The notes under the pieces were generated by a model. That model had not been told where the DNA came from. It ran no database searches and saw only the letters and a list, made by a program, of their open reading frames with translations. 64,000 nucleotides of DNA from Aliagarivorans taiwanensis DSM 22990 (lineage in GTDB: Bacteria > Pseudomonadota > Gammaproteobacteria > Enterobacterales > Celerinatantimonadaceae): the NCBI RefSeq assembly GCF_000429505.1, contig NZ_AUBZ01000008.1, positions 62,001-126,000 of the forward strand, read 5' to 3'. The position numbers were made by a program, and so were the translations under genes. This document shows positions 1 through 7,876 of the stretch, piece after piece (the first letter of the stretch is position 1; the number at the start of each line of letters is the position of its first letter).

Positions 1-80
1 CCCTGTTCCTACTGGGCTACTGGGCACTGGGCTTCCCTCTGGGTCTGGGCGCCAGCTACGTATACCCACCAGTGCTGTAA
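1..80 (+). CDS. C-terminal end of an unidentified membrane protein (partial)
   Basis: An open frame runs in from the left edge and ends with TAA at 78-80. The visible 25 residues are hydrophobic and glycine/leucine/tyrosine-rich (LFLLGYWALGFPLGLGASY, then VYPPVL), which fits the last membrane segment of an inner-membrane protein. It is followed at once by a bidirectional terminator, which supports a true gene end. The YWALGFPLG stretch is slightly reminiscent of MATE-type transporters, but too little is visible to name a family. Confidence 0.5.
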   Translation, partial: LFLLGYWALGFPLGLGASYVYPPVL

Positions 81-97
81 ACCTCAGCACTGTCAGC

Positions 98-126
98 AAA
101 AAGGCCACATCCGTGGCCTTTTTTAG
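98..126. terminator. Bidirectional rho-independent terminator
   Basis: AAGGCCAC at 101-108 and GTGGCCTT at 113-120 form a perfect 8-bp stem with A-run and T-run flanks on the two sides. It sits between the end of the left-edge gene (+) and the end of the LysR gene (-), so it can serve both. Confidence 0.85.
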
Positions 127-1022
127 TTGTCGCGATTAAATAGCTTAGCGGCATGTTGATAAAACCAATCTATCGCCGGCCCTTTTCCACGATCACGCCT
201 TTTTACCAAAGCAACTTCCGTCAGCATACTCGTCCCCAAGCTGTCGGCTGGCATACGCTGCATCTCTGCCTGATACCACTCCGACTCTGCCAGATGCTCC
301 GGTACGATAGCCCAACCTAAACCAGCTACCACCAACTCGATGATCGAGTAATAACTGTCGATAAACCAATGGTCGCTGGAGACGATCTGCTCCCCTGATT
401 TACCCTGCTGATCGCAGATTACCAACTGCCGATAGCTCTGCAAGTGCTCCAAGCCGAGTTTGTCGATCTGAGCAAGCTGATGGGATTTCGCCACAATCAA
501 ACACTGACGAAACTGTGATAGCAAGCTGTATTGCAGGCTGTCCTGTTCGTCTTTCGCATACCATCTTTTCGGGTAAAACGTCAGGCCCAGATCGGCTTCC
601 CGCCGGCTTACCCATTGGGTAATGTCCGACTGACTACCATTGATCAGCGTAAGTTTGAGGCGTGGAAACTGACTAGCAAAGTCTTGAAAAAACTCCCGCT
701 GCAAAGTGATCATCATTGACTCATCAACGGCCAGTTGCAGGCTAATCTCACTGCCTTGAGAATACTCTCCTGCTCTGGCTTGCAATCGCTGACTTTGATT
801 GAGCAACAGCCGCGCATCTTCCAGCAACTCGGCGCCCGCATGGGTTAGCACCGGCAGGCGCCGGGAGCGATCAAACAACTCCACTCCAAGGTCGAGTTCC
901 AAGTTAGCCACCGCCGTACTAACCCGCGACTGCGCCTTGCCAAGGTGGCGAGCAGCGGCAGAAAACGAGCCCTTATCGGCGGCAGCGACAAACGCTCTAA
1001 GCTGTTCAAGATCCCAGTTCAT
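123..1022 (-). CDS. LysR-family transcriptional regulator
   Basis: The 299-residue protein has the usual LysR layout. A winged helix-turn-helix covers about residues 1-62 (start MNWDLEQLRAFVAAADKGSF, with SFSAAARHLGKAQSRVSTAV as the HTH), followed by a periplasmic-binding-protein-like effector domain from about residue 90 to the end. Length is typical. The ATG at 1020-1022 follows a GGGGTGG stretch. It is transcribed divergently from the MATE exporter gene 93 nt away, so by the common LysR arrangement it may control that exporter. That is inference; the effector is unknown. Confidence 0.9.
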   Translation of the reverse strand: MNWDLEQLRAFVAAADKGSFSAAARHLGKAQSRVSTAVANLELDLGVELFDRSRRLPVLTHAGAELLEDARLLLNQSQRLQARAGEYSQGSEISLQLAVDESMMITLQREFFQDFASQFPRLKLTLINGSQSDITQWVSRREADLGLTFYPKRWYAKDEQDSLQYSLLSQFRQCLIVAKSHQLAQIDKLGLEHLQSYRQLVICDQQGKSGEQIVSSDHWFIDSYYSIIELVVAGLGWAIVPEHLAESEWYQAEMQRMPADSLGTSMLTEVALVKRRDRGKGPAIDWFYQHAAKLFNRDN

Positions 1023-1115
1023 CCACCCCCCAAACTATCTGCTTTGCGGATACTTAATAACTTTATTCCATCTGAATTATGCCGATAATGCCCGGATGAT
1101 GACAGAGGTAAACCC

Positions 1116-2486
1116 ATGAGCGACACATCCCCTATCCAAACCAGCGTAGCCCGCACCTTTTGGCGCTATGCGATTCCTTCGGTAATGGCCATGCTGATCA
1201 GCGGGCTGTATCAGATTATCGATGGGATCTTTGTTGGTCAGTTTATCGGGATGGAAGGCCTGGCAGGGATCAACCTGGCATGGCCACTGATCTGTGTGAT
1301 TATCGGAGTTGGCCTATTGGTTGGCATGGGCGCTGGCAGCCTGCAGTCCATCGCCCGGGGTGAGCAAGACGAAGGGAAAGCCCGGCAAATACTCTCCACC
1401 GGCCTGATTCTTTCGTTGCTCTACTCGCTTGCTTGTACCCTGCTGTTATGGCTATTTGGCGACTCGCTACTACAAGTCCAGGGCGCAGCAGGAGACGCGC
1501 TGGCGCATGCTCAAAGTTACATACAGGTGTTCATTTGGGCAGCTGGAATCACAGTGGTTTCCTCTGCTCTCCCCCTGCTGGTGAGTAACGATGATAGCCC
1601 GAGAATATCCACCTCCTTGATAGGCCTTGGCGCAGTACTGAATATCTTGCTCGACTACCTGTTTATCGGCGTGTTTGACTGGGGCTTGCGCGGGGCGGCA
1701 TTGGCAACAACAGCAGCCCAAGGTGTGGTCTGTATCTTGGGACTGGGCTACTTTTTTAGTCGCTATGCCAAGCTTCGTTTGAAGTGGAACGAATTGCGAT
1801 TTGTCACCGACCACGCAGTAAAGCTAACCGGCTTGGGTACTTCTAACTTACTGATGTACTGCTATTTTGGTTTTATTATCGCACTGCACAATGCCATGTT
1901 TATGCAGGTTGGCGATACTGTGGATGTTGGCGCCTTTGCCATCGTCGGCTATCTGGCCACCCTCTACTACCTGTTTAGCCAAGGGATCGCTAACGGCCTG
2001 CAGCCGCCGGTCAGCTACTACTTTGGCGCAGGCCAGTACCCGCGGATCAGCCAGACCTTTAACCTGGCCTTGGCCACCATCATCGTCAGCGGATTGGCTT
2101 TCACTCTCGTGCTGAACCTCTTCCCCGAGCAGGCCATCGGCTTGTTTGTCGATGACGACCCACAGCTGCTGGCAGCCAGTATCCCGGGGATCCGCATCCA
2201 TATACTAGGCTTGGCCCTCGACGGCTTTATCTTCCTCGCCTCGGTCTACTATATGGCGGTCAACAAAGGGCGTCAGGCCACCATGATATCGATCAGCAAT
2301 ATGCTGGTGCAGATCCCGCTGCTGTTGCTGCTACCCCGCGTATTGGGTGTCGCCGGGGTATGGATGACCGTGCCGCTGTCCAACCTACTACTGGGATTGG
2401 TGATCGCCTATTTCTTATTAAAAGAAGTCCGACGCTTTCGCCAAACGCCGACCAAGCAATCGCTACACGTCAGCAACGCAGTCTAA
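1116..2486 (+). CDS. MATE-family multidrug/cation efflux protein
   Basis: This 456-residue protein is hydrophobic along most of its length and fits 12 membrane segments in two six-helix bundles. The N-terminal part (FWRYAIPSVMAMLISGLYQI, then IDGIFVGQ) carries the MATE pattern of the MepA/DinF-like branch. MATE proteins export drugs or other organic cations across the inner membrane in exchange for Na+ or H+. The ATG at 1116 is preceded by GAGG at a normal distance. The adjacent divergent LysR gene is the likely regulator. Substrate cannot be read from the sequence. Confidence 0.9.
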   Translation: MSDTSPIQTSVARTFWRYAIPSVMAMLISGLYQIIDGIFVGQFIGMEGLAGINLAWPLICVIIGVGLLVGMGAGSLQSIARGEQDEGKARQILSTGLILSLLYSLACTLLLWLFGDSLLQVQGAAGDALAHAQSYIQVFIWAAGITVVSSALPLLVSNDDSPRISTSLIGLGAVLNILLDYLFIGVFDWGLRGAALATTAAQGVVCILGLGYFFSRYAKLRLKWNELRFVTDHAVKLTGLGTSNLLMYCYFGFIIALHNAMFMQVGDTVDVGAFAIVGYLATLYYLFSQGIANGLQPPVSYYFGAGQYPRISQTFNLALATIIVSGLAFTLVLNLFPEQAIGLFVDDDPQLLAASIPGIRIHILGLALDGFIFLASVYYMAVNKGRQATMISISNMLVQIPLLLLLPRVLGVAGVWMTVPLSNLLLGLVIAYFLLKEVRRFRQTPTKQSLHVSNAV

Positions 2487-2529
2487 AAAAAACTGGGCGC
2501 TCGTTTCACTCCTAAGTAATATCAAGGTG

Positions 2530-2554
2530 CCCGCTCGATCTGAGCGGGTTTATC
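2530..2554 (+). terminator. Probable terminator after the MATE gene
   Basis: CCCGCTC (2530-2536) and GAGCGGG (2542-2548) form a 7-bp stem with a GATCT loop, followed by TTTATC. The short T-tract makes it a weak terminator. It lies just upstream of the TraF-like gene start, so it separates the two transcripts. Confidence 0.55.
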
Positions 2555-2576
2555 ATGGATGAGGACTAGGAAGAAA

Positions 2577-3713
2577 ATGAAAAAACTCAGTGTTCTAATT
2601 GCATTGGCCCTGGCAGGGCAAGCGGGCGCATCGACGCTAGCAGATAGCCGCAGCATAGCCATAGGCGGCACCGGCGTGGCCTCGGCCAACTACATCAGTG
2701 CCAGCCTGCACAATCCGGCGCTTGCCGCGAATCACAGCAGCGAAGATGGCTTTGGTATGCTGCTGCCCACCCTAGCGGCACGTATCCACGATGGCGACGA
2801 TATGATTGATGAGCTGGAGGATTTCCAGGGCATCAACGATAGCCTCAGCAGCAACCCCAGCGAGCAAGAGCTGGAGCAATGGCGTAACGCACTGCGCAAG
2901 CTCGATGGCAACGAGGTCAATGCTGAGGCCACCTTTGGCCTAGTGATAGCGATTCCCAATTCTTTGGTCAGCACCAACTTCTTCACCAAGGCAAACGGGA
3001 TCAGCCTTGGTAAGACCATTGTCGATGAGGACGACCTGGACCTCGACGACCCAAATTTTGAAGACCTAAACTCATTCGCTCAAGCCATCGGAGGCGGTAC
3101 CCTGGACATCGGCCTGAGCCTGGCAAAAAGCTTTGAAACCAGTGGCGGCATCTGGCAGGTGGGCGCCTCTCCCAAGTATCAACGCCTCTACTCGCTGAAC
3201 TACAAAGCGACCGTCGACAGCTACGAAGACGATGACTTCGACATCGATGATCGTCTGGAAAAGAGCGGCTTTAACATCGACCTAGGTACTGCCTACCACT
3301 TCGACAATGGGGTGAGCTTGGGTTTAGTAGGCCGCAACTTAGTCTCGCGCGAGCTTAAAACCAATGTCAGTCAGAGTAGCCAAGCCACCTTCCAAGTGAA
3401 GCCAGAGTTTACCGCTGCGGCAGCGTTTACCGGCGACTGGTACCAGATGGCCTTCGACATCGACCTGAACAAGCGCCAGTACTTCAAAGAGTATGATTAC
3501 AAGCTGCAATACGCGCGCTTGGGTGCCGAGGTAGAAGCCAAGTGGGCGCAAGTTCGGGTGGGCTACGCCTATAGCATCACCAGCTCCGGCAGCGACTTGC
3601 TCACTGCTGGCTTTGGCTTTACCCCTTGGGGTAAATTTGGTCTCGATCTCAGCGGCCAAGTGGGCAAAGACGATCACTACGCCCTCAGCGCACAGTTTAT
3701 CTTTACCCTGTAG
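2577..3713 (+). CDS. TraF-like outer-membrane barrel protein
   Basis: The 378-residue protein starts with a clear signal peptide (MKKLSVLIALALAGQAGAST). I chose the ATG at 2577 over the in-frame ATG at 2559 because AGGAAG lies just upstream and the signal peptide then begins cleanly. The mature part has SRSIAIGGTGVASANY near the N-terminus, an acidic middle section, and repeated amphipathic beta strands ending in an aromatic-rich C-terminus (YALSAQFIFTL). This matches chromosomal proteins annotated as conjugal transfer protein TraF (TraF_2 family), which are not linked to conjugation here: no other transfer gene is present. It probably forms an outer-membrane beta-barrel. Function unknown. 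Confidence 0.75.
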   Translation: MKKLSVLIALALAGQAGASTLADSRSIAIGGTGVASANYISASLHNPALAANHSSEDGFGMLLPTLAARIHDGDDMIDELEDFQGINDSLSSNPSEQELEQWRNALRKLDGNEVNAEATFGLVIAIPNSLVSTNFFTKANGISLGKTIVDEDDLDLDDPNFEDLNSFAQAIGGGTLDIGLSLAKSFETSGGIWQVGASPKYQRLYSLNYKATVDSYEDDDFDIDDRLEKSGFNIDLGTAYHFDNGVSLGLVGRNLVSRELKTNVSQSSQATFQVKPEFTAAAAFTGDWYQMAFDIDLNKRQYFKEYDYKLQYARLGAEVEAKWAQVRVGYAYSITSSGSDLLTAGFGFTPWGKFGLDLSGQVGKDDHYALSAQFIFTL

Positions 3714-3725
3714 GCAATCGAGCTA

Positions 3726-3756
3726 AAAAGGGCCTGCATGTGCAGGCCCTTTTTTA
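3726..3756. terminator. Bidirectional rho-independent terminator
   Basis: GGGCCTGCA and TGCAGGCCC (3730-3749) form a 9-bp stem flanked by AAAAA on the left and TTTTTT on the right. It lies between the convergent TraF-like gene and serA and can end both transcripts. Confidence 0.9.
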
Positions 3757-3772
3757 TTGCGGCAGTATCGCG

Positions 3773-4942
3773 TTAGAAACGGCTAACATGAAACACATGG
3801 TCGATACTGGCAATCTCATTGAGCACGTGCTCGCCCGGCTCATCGGCCACATCCAAAATGGTATAGGCAATATCGCCACGGCTCTTGTTGAGCATATCCA
3901 GCACGTTGATATCCAAGGCCGACAGCTTGGCCAGTACCTGACTCAGTACATTCGGAACATTGTCGTTAGCAAAGGCGATGCGGTGGCCACCACTGCGCTC
4001 TAGATAGATATCTGGGAAGTTCACCGAGTTGCGGATATTGCCGTTCTCCAGAAAATCGATCAGCTGCTCAGCGGCCATGCGCGCACAGTTTTGCTCGGCC
4101 TCTTGGGTACTCGCGCCAAGGTGCGGCAGCAGCAGCACCCGCGATTGGCCCAGCAGAGTCGGCGAGGGGAAGTCACACACATAAGTCGACAGGCGCTCTT
4201 CAGCCAAGGCGCTCAACAGTGCGTCTTCTTCCACAATCGAGCCACGGGCAAAATTGAGCAGGGTCGCTCCCATCTGAATATTGGCCAGCATCTCGGCGTT
4301 GATCAGCCCTTTGGTGTGCGCATTGGCCGGCACGTGCAGGCTGACGTAATCACAGCGACTTAGCAGCGAGGCCAGGTTCTCTGCCTTCTCAATCTGCGAA
4401 GACAAACGCCAGGCTGCATCGACACTCAGCACCGGATCATAACCAATCACCCGCATGCCCAAGTTCAACGCAGCATGAGCGACACTGGCACCAATCGCAC
4501 CGAGGCCCACCACGCCTAAGGTTTTGCCATTCAGCTCGCCACCGACAAAGCGTTTCTTCTCGCGCTCCACCAGCTTGTTAAAATCATCGGCTCCGGATTG
4601 ACCATCTAAGCCCGCGACAAATTCCAAGCCTTGAGCAACCTTACGGGCGCTCATCAACATACCGGTGAGCACCAGCTCTTTGACCGCATTGGCATTGGCA
4701 CCGGGGGTGTTAAACACCACGATGCCCTGATGGGTACACTGATCCACCGGGATATTGTTCACCCCAGCGCCGCAGCGAGCGATGGCTTTAACTGATTCGG
4801 GAAAGTCCTCCTGATGCAGGTTCTGGCTGCGCAGCATCAAGGCGTCGGGGTTGCCGATATCCGCCGACAGCAGATAGTCGTCTTGAGGAAAGCGGGCCAG
4901 TCCGACAGGGGATATGTTGTTGTAGGTACGGATGTTTCTCAT
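3773..4942 (-). CDS. serA: D-3-phosphoglycerate dehydrogenase
   Basis: SerA oxidises 3-phosphoglycerate to 3-phosphohydroxypyruvate, the first step of phosphorylated serine synthesis, in the cytoplasm. The 389-residue protein has the D-2-hydroxyacid dehydrogenase core: an NAD-binding GVVGLGAIGASVA motif, the catalytic Arg in NFARGSIVEE, and the catalytic His in LLPHLGAST. A C-terminal ACT domain (about 315-389) is the usual serine-feedback site. The open frame extends upstream into serC, but the ATG at 4940-4942 (MRNIRTYNNISP) has AGGGAGAAAG just upstream and fits the family N-terminus. It lies downstream of serC with a terminator hairpin between them. Length resembles the shorter ACT-bearing SerA type. 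Confidence 0.92.
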   Translation of the reverse strand: MRNIRTYNNISPVGLARFPQDDYLLSADIGNPDALMLRSQNLHQEDFPESVKAIARCGAGVNNIPVDQCTHQGIVVFNTPGANANAVKELVLTGMLMSARKVAQGLEFVAGLDGQSGADDFNKLVEREKKRFVGGELNGKTLGVVGLGAIGASVAHAALNLGMRVIGYDPVLSVDAAWRLSSQIEKAENLASLLSRCDYVSLHVPANAHTKGLINAEMLANIQMGATLLNFARGSIVEEDALLSALAEERLSTYVCDFPSPTLLGQSRVLLLPHLGASTQEAEQNCARMAAEQLIDFLENGNIRNSVNFPDIYLERSGGHRIAFANDNVPNVLSQVLAKLSALDINVLDMLNKSRGDIAYTILDVADEPGEHVLNEIASIDHVFHVSRF

Positions 4943-4960
4943 CGTTATCTTTCTCCCTGA

Positions 4961-4988
4961 AATAAAAAGGGCAACGTAAACGCTGCCC
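4961..4988 (-). terminator. Intrinsic terminator/attenuator between serC and serA
   Basis: Read on the minus strand, GGGCAGCG, loop TTTA and CGTTGCCC form an 8-bp stem (one G-T pair) followed by TTTTTATTT. It lies in the 62-nt gap after serC and just before the serA ribosome binding site. It could end serC transcripts or set the serC:serA ratio by partial read-through. Confidence 0.8.
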
Positions 4989-5004
4989 AAAACAAAATCC
5001 TTTT

Positions 5005-6117
5005 TTATGCCACTTGGTGGTAGGCCCAGTTGAGCCATGGCACCAAGGCCTCTAGGTCTTGGCTCTCCACCGTCGCGCCACACCAAATCCGCAGCCCCGA
5101 AGGCGCATCCCGGTAGGCGCCGATGTCATAGGCCACGCCTTCACTATCGAGCAGCTTGATCATCTGTTTCACCTGCGCAGCCTCCAGCGACAGGCTCAAG
5201 CACACGCTGGTGTTAGAGCGGCAAGCCGCGTCGCTGGCCAGAAAATCAATCCAGTCATGCTGGGCCACAAAGTTTTCCAGCACCACCAGATTACTTTTCG
5301 ACTTGGCGATACAGGCCTCCAAGCCACCCAGTGATTCCACCCAACGCAGCGCATCGATGTAATCTGCAACACACAGCATCGACGGAGTATTGATGGTGGC
5401 GCCCTCAAAGATCCCTTCAATCAGCTTGCCGCCTTTGGTTAAACGGAAGATCTTCGGCAGTGGCCAGGCTGGGGTATAGCTTTCCAGACGCGCCACCGCT
5501 TTGGGGCTGAGGATAATGATGCCGTGGGCACCTTCGCCGCCGAGCACCTTCTGCCAGCTAAAGGTGGTCACATCCAGCTTCTGCCAAGGCATCGCCATCG
5601 CAAACACCGCCGAGGTCGCATCGCAGATGGTCAGGCCTGCACGGTCATCGGCGATCCACTCACCATCGGGTACACAAACGCCGGAGGTGGTGCCGTTCCA
5701 GGTAAAGATGCAATCGTTAGCACCGTTGTACTGGCTAAGATCGGGCAGCTGGCCATAGTCGGCGCTGTAGCTGGTCACGCCATCCAGCTTGAGCTGCTTG
5801 GTGATATCGGTCAGCCAGCCGGCGCCAAAGCTCTCCCAGGAGAACACGTCCACCGGGCGCTCGCCCAATAGCGACCACATAGCCATCTCCATCGCACCCG
5901 TGTCGGAGGCAGGCACAATGCCGATGCGATAATCGCTGGGGATCTGCAAAATCTCCCGGGTCAGCTCGATGGCTTCTTTTAGGGTTGCCTTGCCAAGGCT
6001 GCTGCGGTGGGAGCGCCCCAAGGTGTCCAATTTAAGCTTGGCCACATCGTAGCCCGGGCGCTTAGCGCAGGGGCCAGAAGAAAAGTTGGGGTTGGCAGGT
6101 GGATAGAGCGGCTTCAT
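5005..6117 (-). CDS. serC: Phosphoserine aminotransferase (alphaproteobacterial/Methanosarcina-type)
   Basis: The protein is a PLP-dependent fold-type I aminotransferase converting 3-phosphohydroxypyruvate and glutamate to phosphoserine, the step after SerA. The 370 residues begin [20 protein letters not shown]. The PLP lysine is probably in [14 protein letters not shown]. The [13 protein letters not shown] start and overall pattern match the SerC subgroup described from alphaproteobacteria and Methanosarcina (TIGR01365) rather than the E. coli type. The ATG at 6117 has AAGGACGAG upstream. Pairing with serA supports the pathway role. The serC type is unusual for a gammaproteobacterium and may reflect transfer or a second copy. 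Confidence 0.88.
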   Translation of the reverse strand: MKPLYPPANPNFSSGPCAKRPGYDVAKLKLDTLGRSHRSSLGKATLKEAIELTREILQIPSDYRIGIVPASDTGAMEMAMWSLLGERPVDVFSWESFGAGWLTDITKQLKLDGVTSYSADYGQLPDLSQYNGANDCIFTWNGTTSGVCVPDGEWIADDRAGLTICDATSAVFAMAMPWQKLDVTTFSWQKVLGGEGAHGIIILSPKAVARLESYTPAWPLPKIFRLTKGGKLIEGIFEGATINTPSMLCVADYIDALRWVESLGGLEACIAKSKSNLVVLENFVAQHDWIDFLASDAACRSNTSVCLSLSLEAAQVKQMIKLLDSEGVAYDIGAYRDAPSGLRIWCGATVESQDLEALVPWLNWAYHQVA

Positions 6118-6332
6118 CGATAACTCGTCCTTAAGCTGTTGAATATTTAGTCAAAGCATCAGTATAAACACTTAGTTCTGCAGGTAAATTGATCGCTGTA
6201 GCTGTTTGAAACGCCAACGAAAACTCAGTAGTTACCGCCAGCTCAGCAAGCCCTTGCAGGCAAAGCTCCGGCAAGGGCTGAAGTTAGTGGTGATTGTCTC
6301 TGTGATTTCCCGGAAAAACCTTACGCGGCAGA

Positions 6333-6740
6333 CTAGCCTTCACTACCCGATGCCAACTCAAAGCCTTCGTCCAGCCAGCCACATACGCCGCCAATCATCT
6401 TCTTCACCGGGCGCTCAAGCTTAGCCAAGCGGATCGCCGCCTTCTCGGTGGCATTACAGTGTGGCCCGGCGCAATAGACCACAAACAGCGTGTCTTGGGG
6501 ATAGTCCGCCAGGTTCGCTTGATTCAACTTGGCGTAGGGAAAGCTCACTGCGCCGGCAATATGCCCTTCATTGAAGGCCGATTCGGCGCGCACATCCAGC
6601 AGCACAAAGTCGTGGCGTTGGTTGCTGAGGGCATGGTGGACATCCCAGCAGTCGGTTTCAAACTGCTGCAGGGCCTGGAAGTGGGCCAACGCTTGCTCGG
6701 GGCTGGCGGCGGGGATACGGCTAACGGCGGAACTCATCAT
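6333..6740 (-). CDS. Rhodanese-like sulfurtransferase
   Basis: This single-domain rhodanese has about 135 residues. The domain spans roughly residues 30-130, with the LLDVRAESAFNEGHIAGAVS entry motif and an active-site loop beginning at the Cys of VVYCAGPHCNAT. Such proteins move sulfane sulfur between carriers; the substrate is not predictable. The ATG at 6740 lies 5 nt after AAGGAG, which decides the start over the upstream TTG. It is divergent from an FtrA-type AraC regulator; ftrA-rhodanese neighbours recur in proteobacteria, so a regulatory link is likely but inferred. Confidence 0.88.
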   Translation of the reverse strand: MMSSAVSRIPAASPEQALAHFQALQQFETDCWDVHHALSNQRHDFVLLDVRAESAFNEGHIAGAVSFPYAKLNQANLADYPQDTLFVVYCAGPHCNATEKAAIRLAKLERPVKKMIGGVCGWLDEGFELASGSEG

Positions 6741-6921
6741 CAAATCTCCTTTTGTGGTTTTGCACGTGTTAACTATTCGAGCGTTTACCTCGCGAGTACC
6801 AATCCAGTCTCCACCAAGTTGAGCCTTTGCGAAATTGGCTTTACAGTCAACTATCGATAATATCCAGCCATCGCGTTTAAAATATAGCGTTTAAACCATA
6901 GTGCTTAGAAAAGGAATGCCT

Positions 6922-7872
6922 ATGCGCGTTGCAATACTCTGCCACCCCAATGTCGCCCTGTTCGAGATGGCCTGCGCCAGTGAGCTGTTCGCCCTACCCC
7001 GGCCGGAGTTTGAGCAGTGGTATCGGTGTGACATGGTCAGCTTTGAGGATACACCCATCGCCAGCCTTGGCGGCTTGACCCTGCAGGCGCAAACGGTGAC
7101 GAGCCTGAGTGATTATGAGATGGTAGTGATCCCCAGCTGGACAACCACGAATCCGACGCTCGGCGAGCCACTACGCTCAGAGCTATTGTACTCAGAGCTA
7201 TTGCACGCCCACCAGCGTGGCTGCCGGCTGGTCTCCTTTTGCTCCGGGGCATTCTTACTGGGCGAGCTGGGCGTGCTAGACGGCCAGCGCGCAACCACCC
7301 ACTGGCGTTATGCCGAACTATTTCAGCGGCGCTTTCCCAAGGTCAGCTATGTGGATGATGTGTTGTATGTTCGCCATGGCAACGTAGCCTGCTCGGCGGG
7401 CAGCGCTGCAGCTATCGACCTCGGTCTGGCGTTGATCCGTGAAGACTATGGCTATGCCATCGCCAACCAAGTGGCAAGGCGTTTGGTGGTATCGGCCCAG
7501 CGCGATGGCGGGCAAAGTCAGTTTGTAGAAACGCCCATATTGGCCCACCCCAATCACTTCGCCCAAGCCTTAGATTGGGCGATTGAGCACTTGCACGAGC
7601 CCTTGGATATCGACAGCCTGGCAGCCAAGGCTGCCATGTCGCGGCGCACCTTTGATCGCAAGTTTCGCAGCAGCTTTAAGCTAAGCCCACAACAGTGGCT
7701 GACTCAGCAGCGCTTACAGCTGGCCAAGCAGATCTTGGAGAGTGAGGCGTTTGCTATCGATAAGGTCGCCCAGCTAAGTGGCTTCGATAACGCCATTACC
7801 CTACGCCATCATTTTCGCAAGCAGCTAGGGATCTCTCCCAGCCACTATCGGCGGCAGTTTGCGGCCAGCTAG
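6922..7872 (+). CDS. ftrA: FtrA/GlxA-type AraC-family regulator
   Basis: The 316-residue protein has an N-terminal DJ-1/PfpI-like domain (about 1-180) with the nucleophile-elbow motif SFCSGAFLLGELGVLDG and the THW motif typical of GlxA/FtrA regulators. A C-terminal AraC double helix-turn-helix (about 210-316) includes AAKAAMSRRTFDRKFRSSF and VAQLSGFDNAITLRHHFRKQ. The start at 6922 (MRVAILCHPN) is preferred because AGGA lies 6 nt upstream and the family begins there. The adjacent divergent rhodanese gene is the likely target. The inducer is unknown. Confidence 0.82.
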   Translation: MRVAILCHPNVALFEMACASELFALPRPEFEQWYRCDMVSFEDTPIASLGGLTLQAQTVTSLSDYEMVVIPSWTTTNPTLGEPLRSELLYSELLHAHQRGCRLVSFCSGAFLLGELGVLDGQRATTHWRYAELFQRRFPKVSYVDDVLYVRHGNVACSAGSAAAIDLGLALIREDYGYAIANQVARRLVVSAQRDGGQSQFVETPILAHPNHFAQALDWAIEHLHEPLDIDSLAAKAAMSRRTFDRKFRSSFKLSPQQWLTQQRLQLAKQILESEAFAIDKVAQLSGFDNAITLRHHFRKQLGISPSHYRRQFAAS

Positions 7873-7876
7873 GCGC

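Noticed and set aside
2577-3713. Evidence of conjugation from the TraF-like gene
   Set aside because: The name is inherited from a distant family. No other transfer gene is nearby and the protein looks like an outer-membrane barrel.
4943-5086. N-terminal extension of serA
   Set aside because: It would overlap serC and include the terminator hairpin. The ATG at 4942 has a good ribosome binding site and the family N-terminus.
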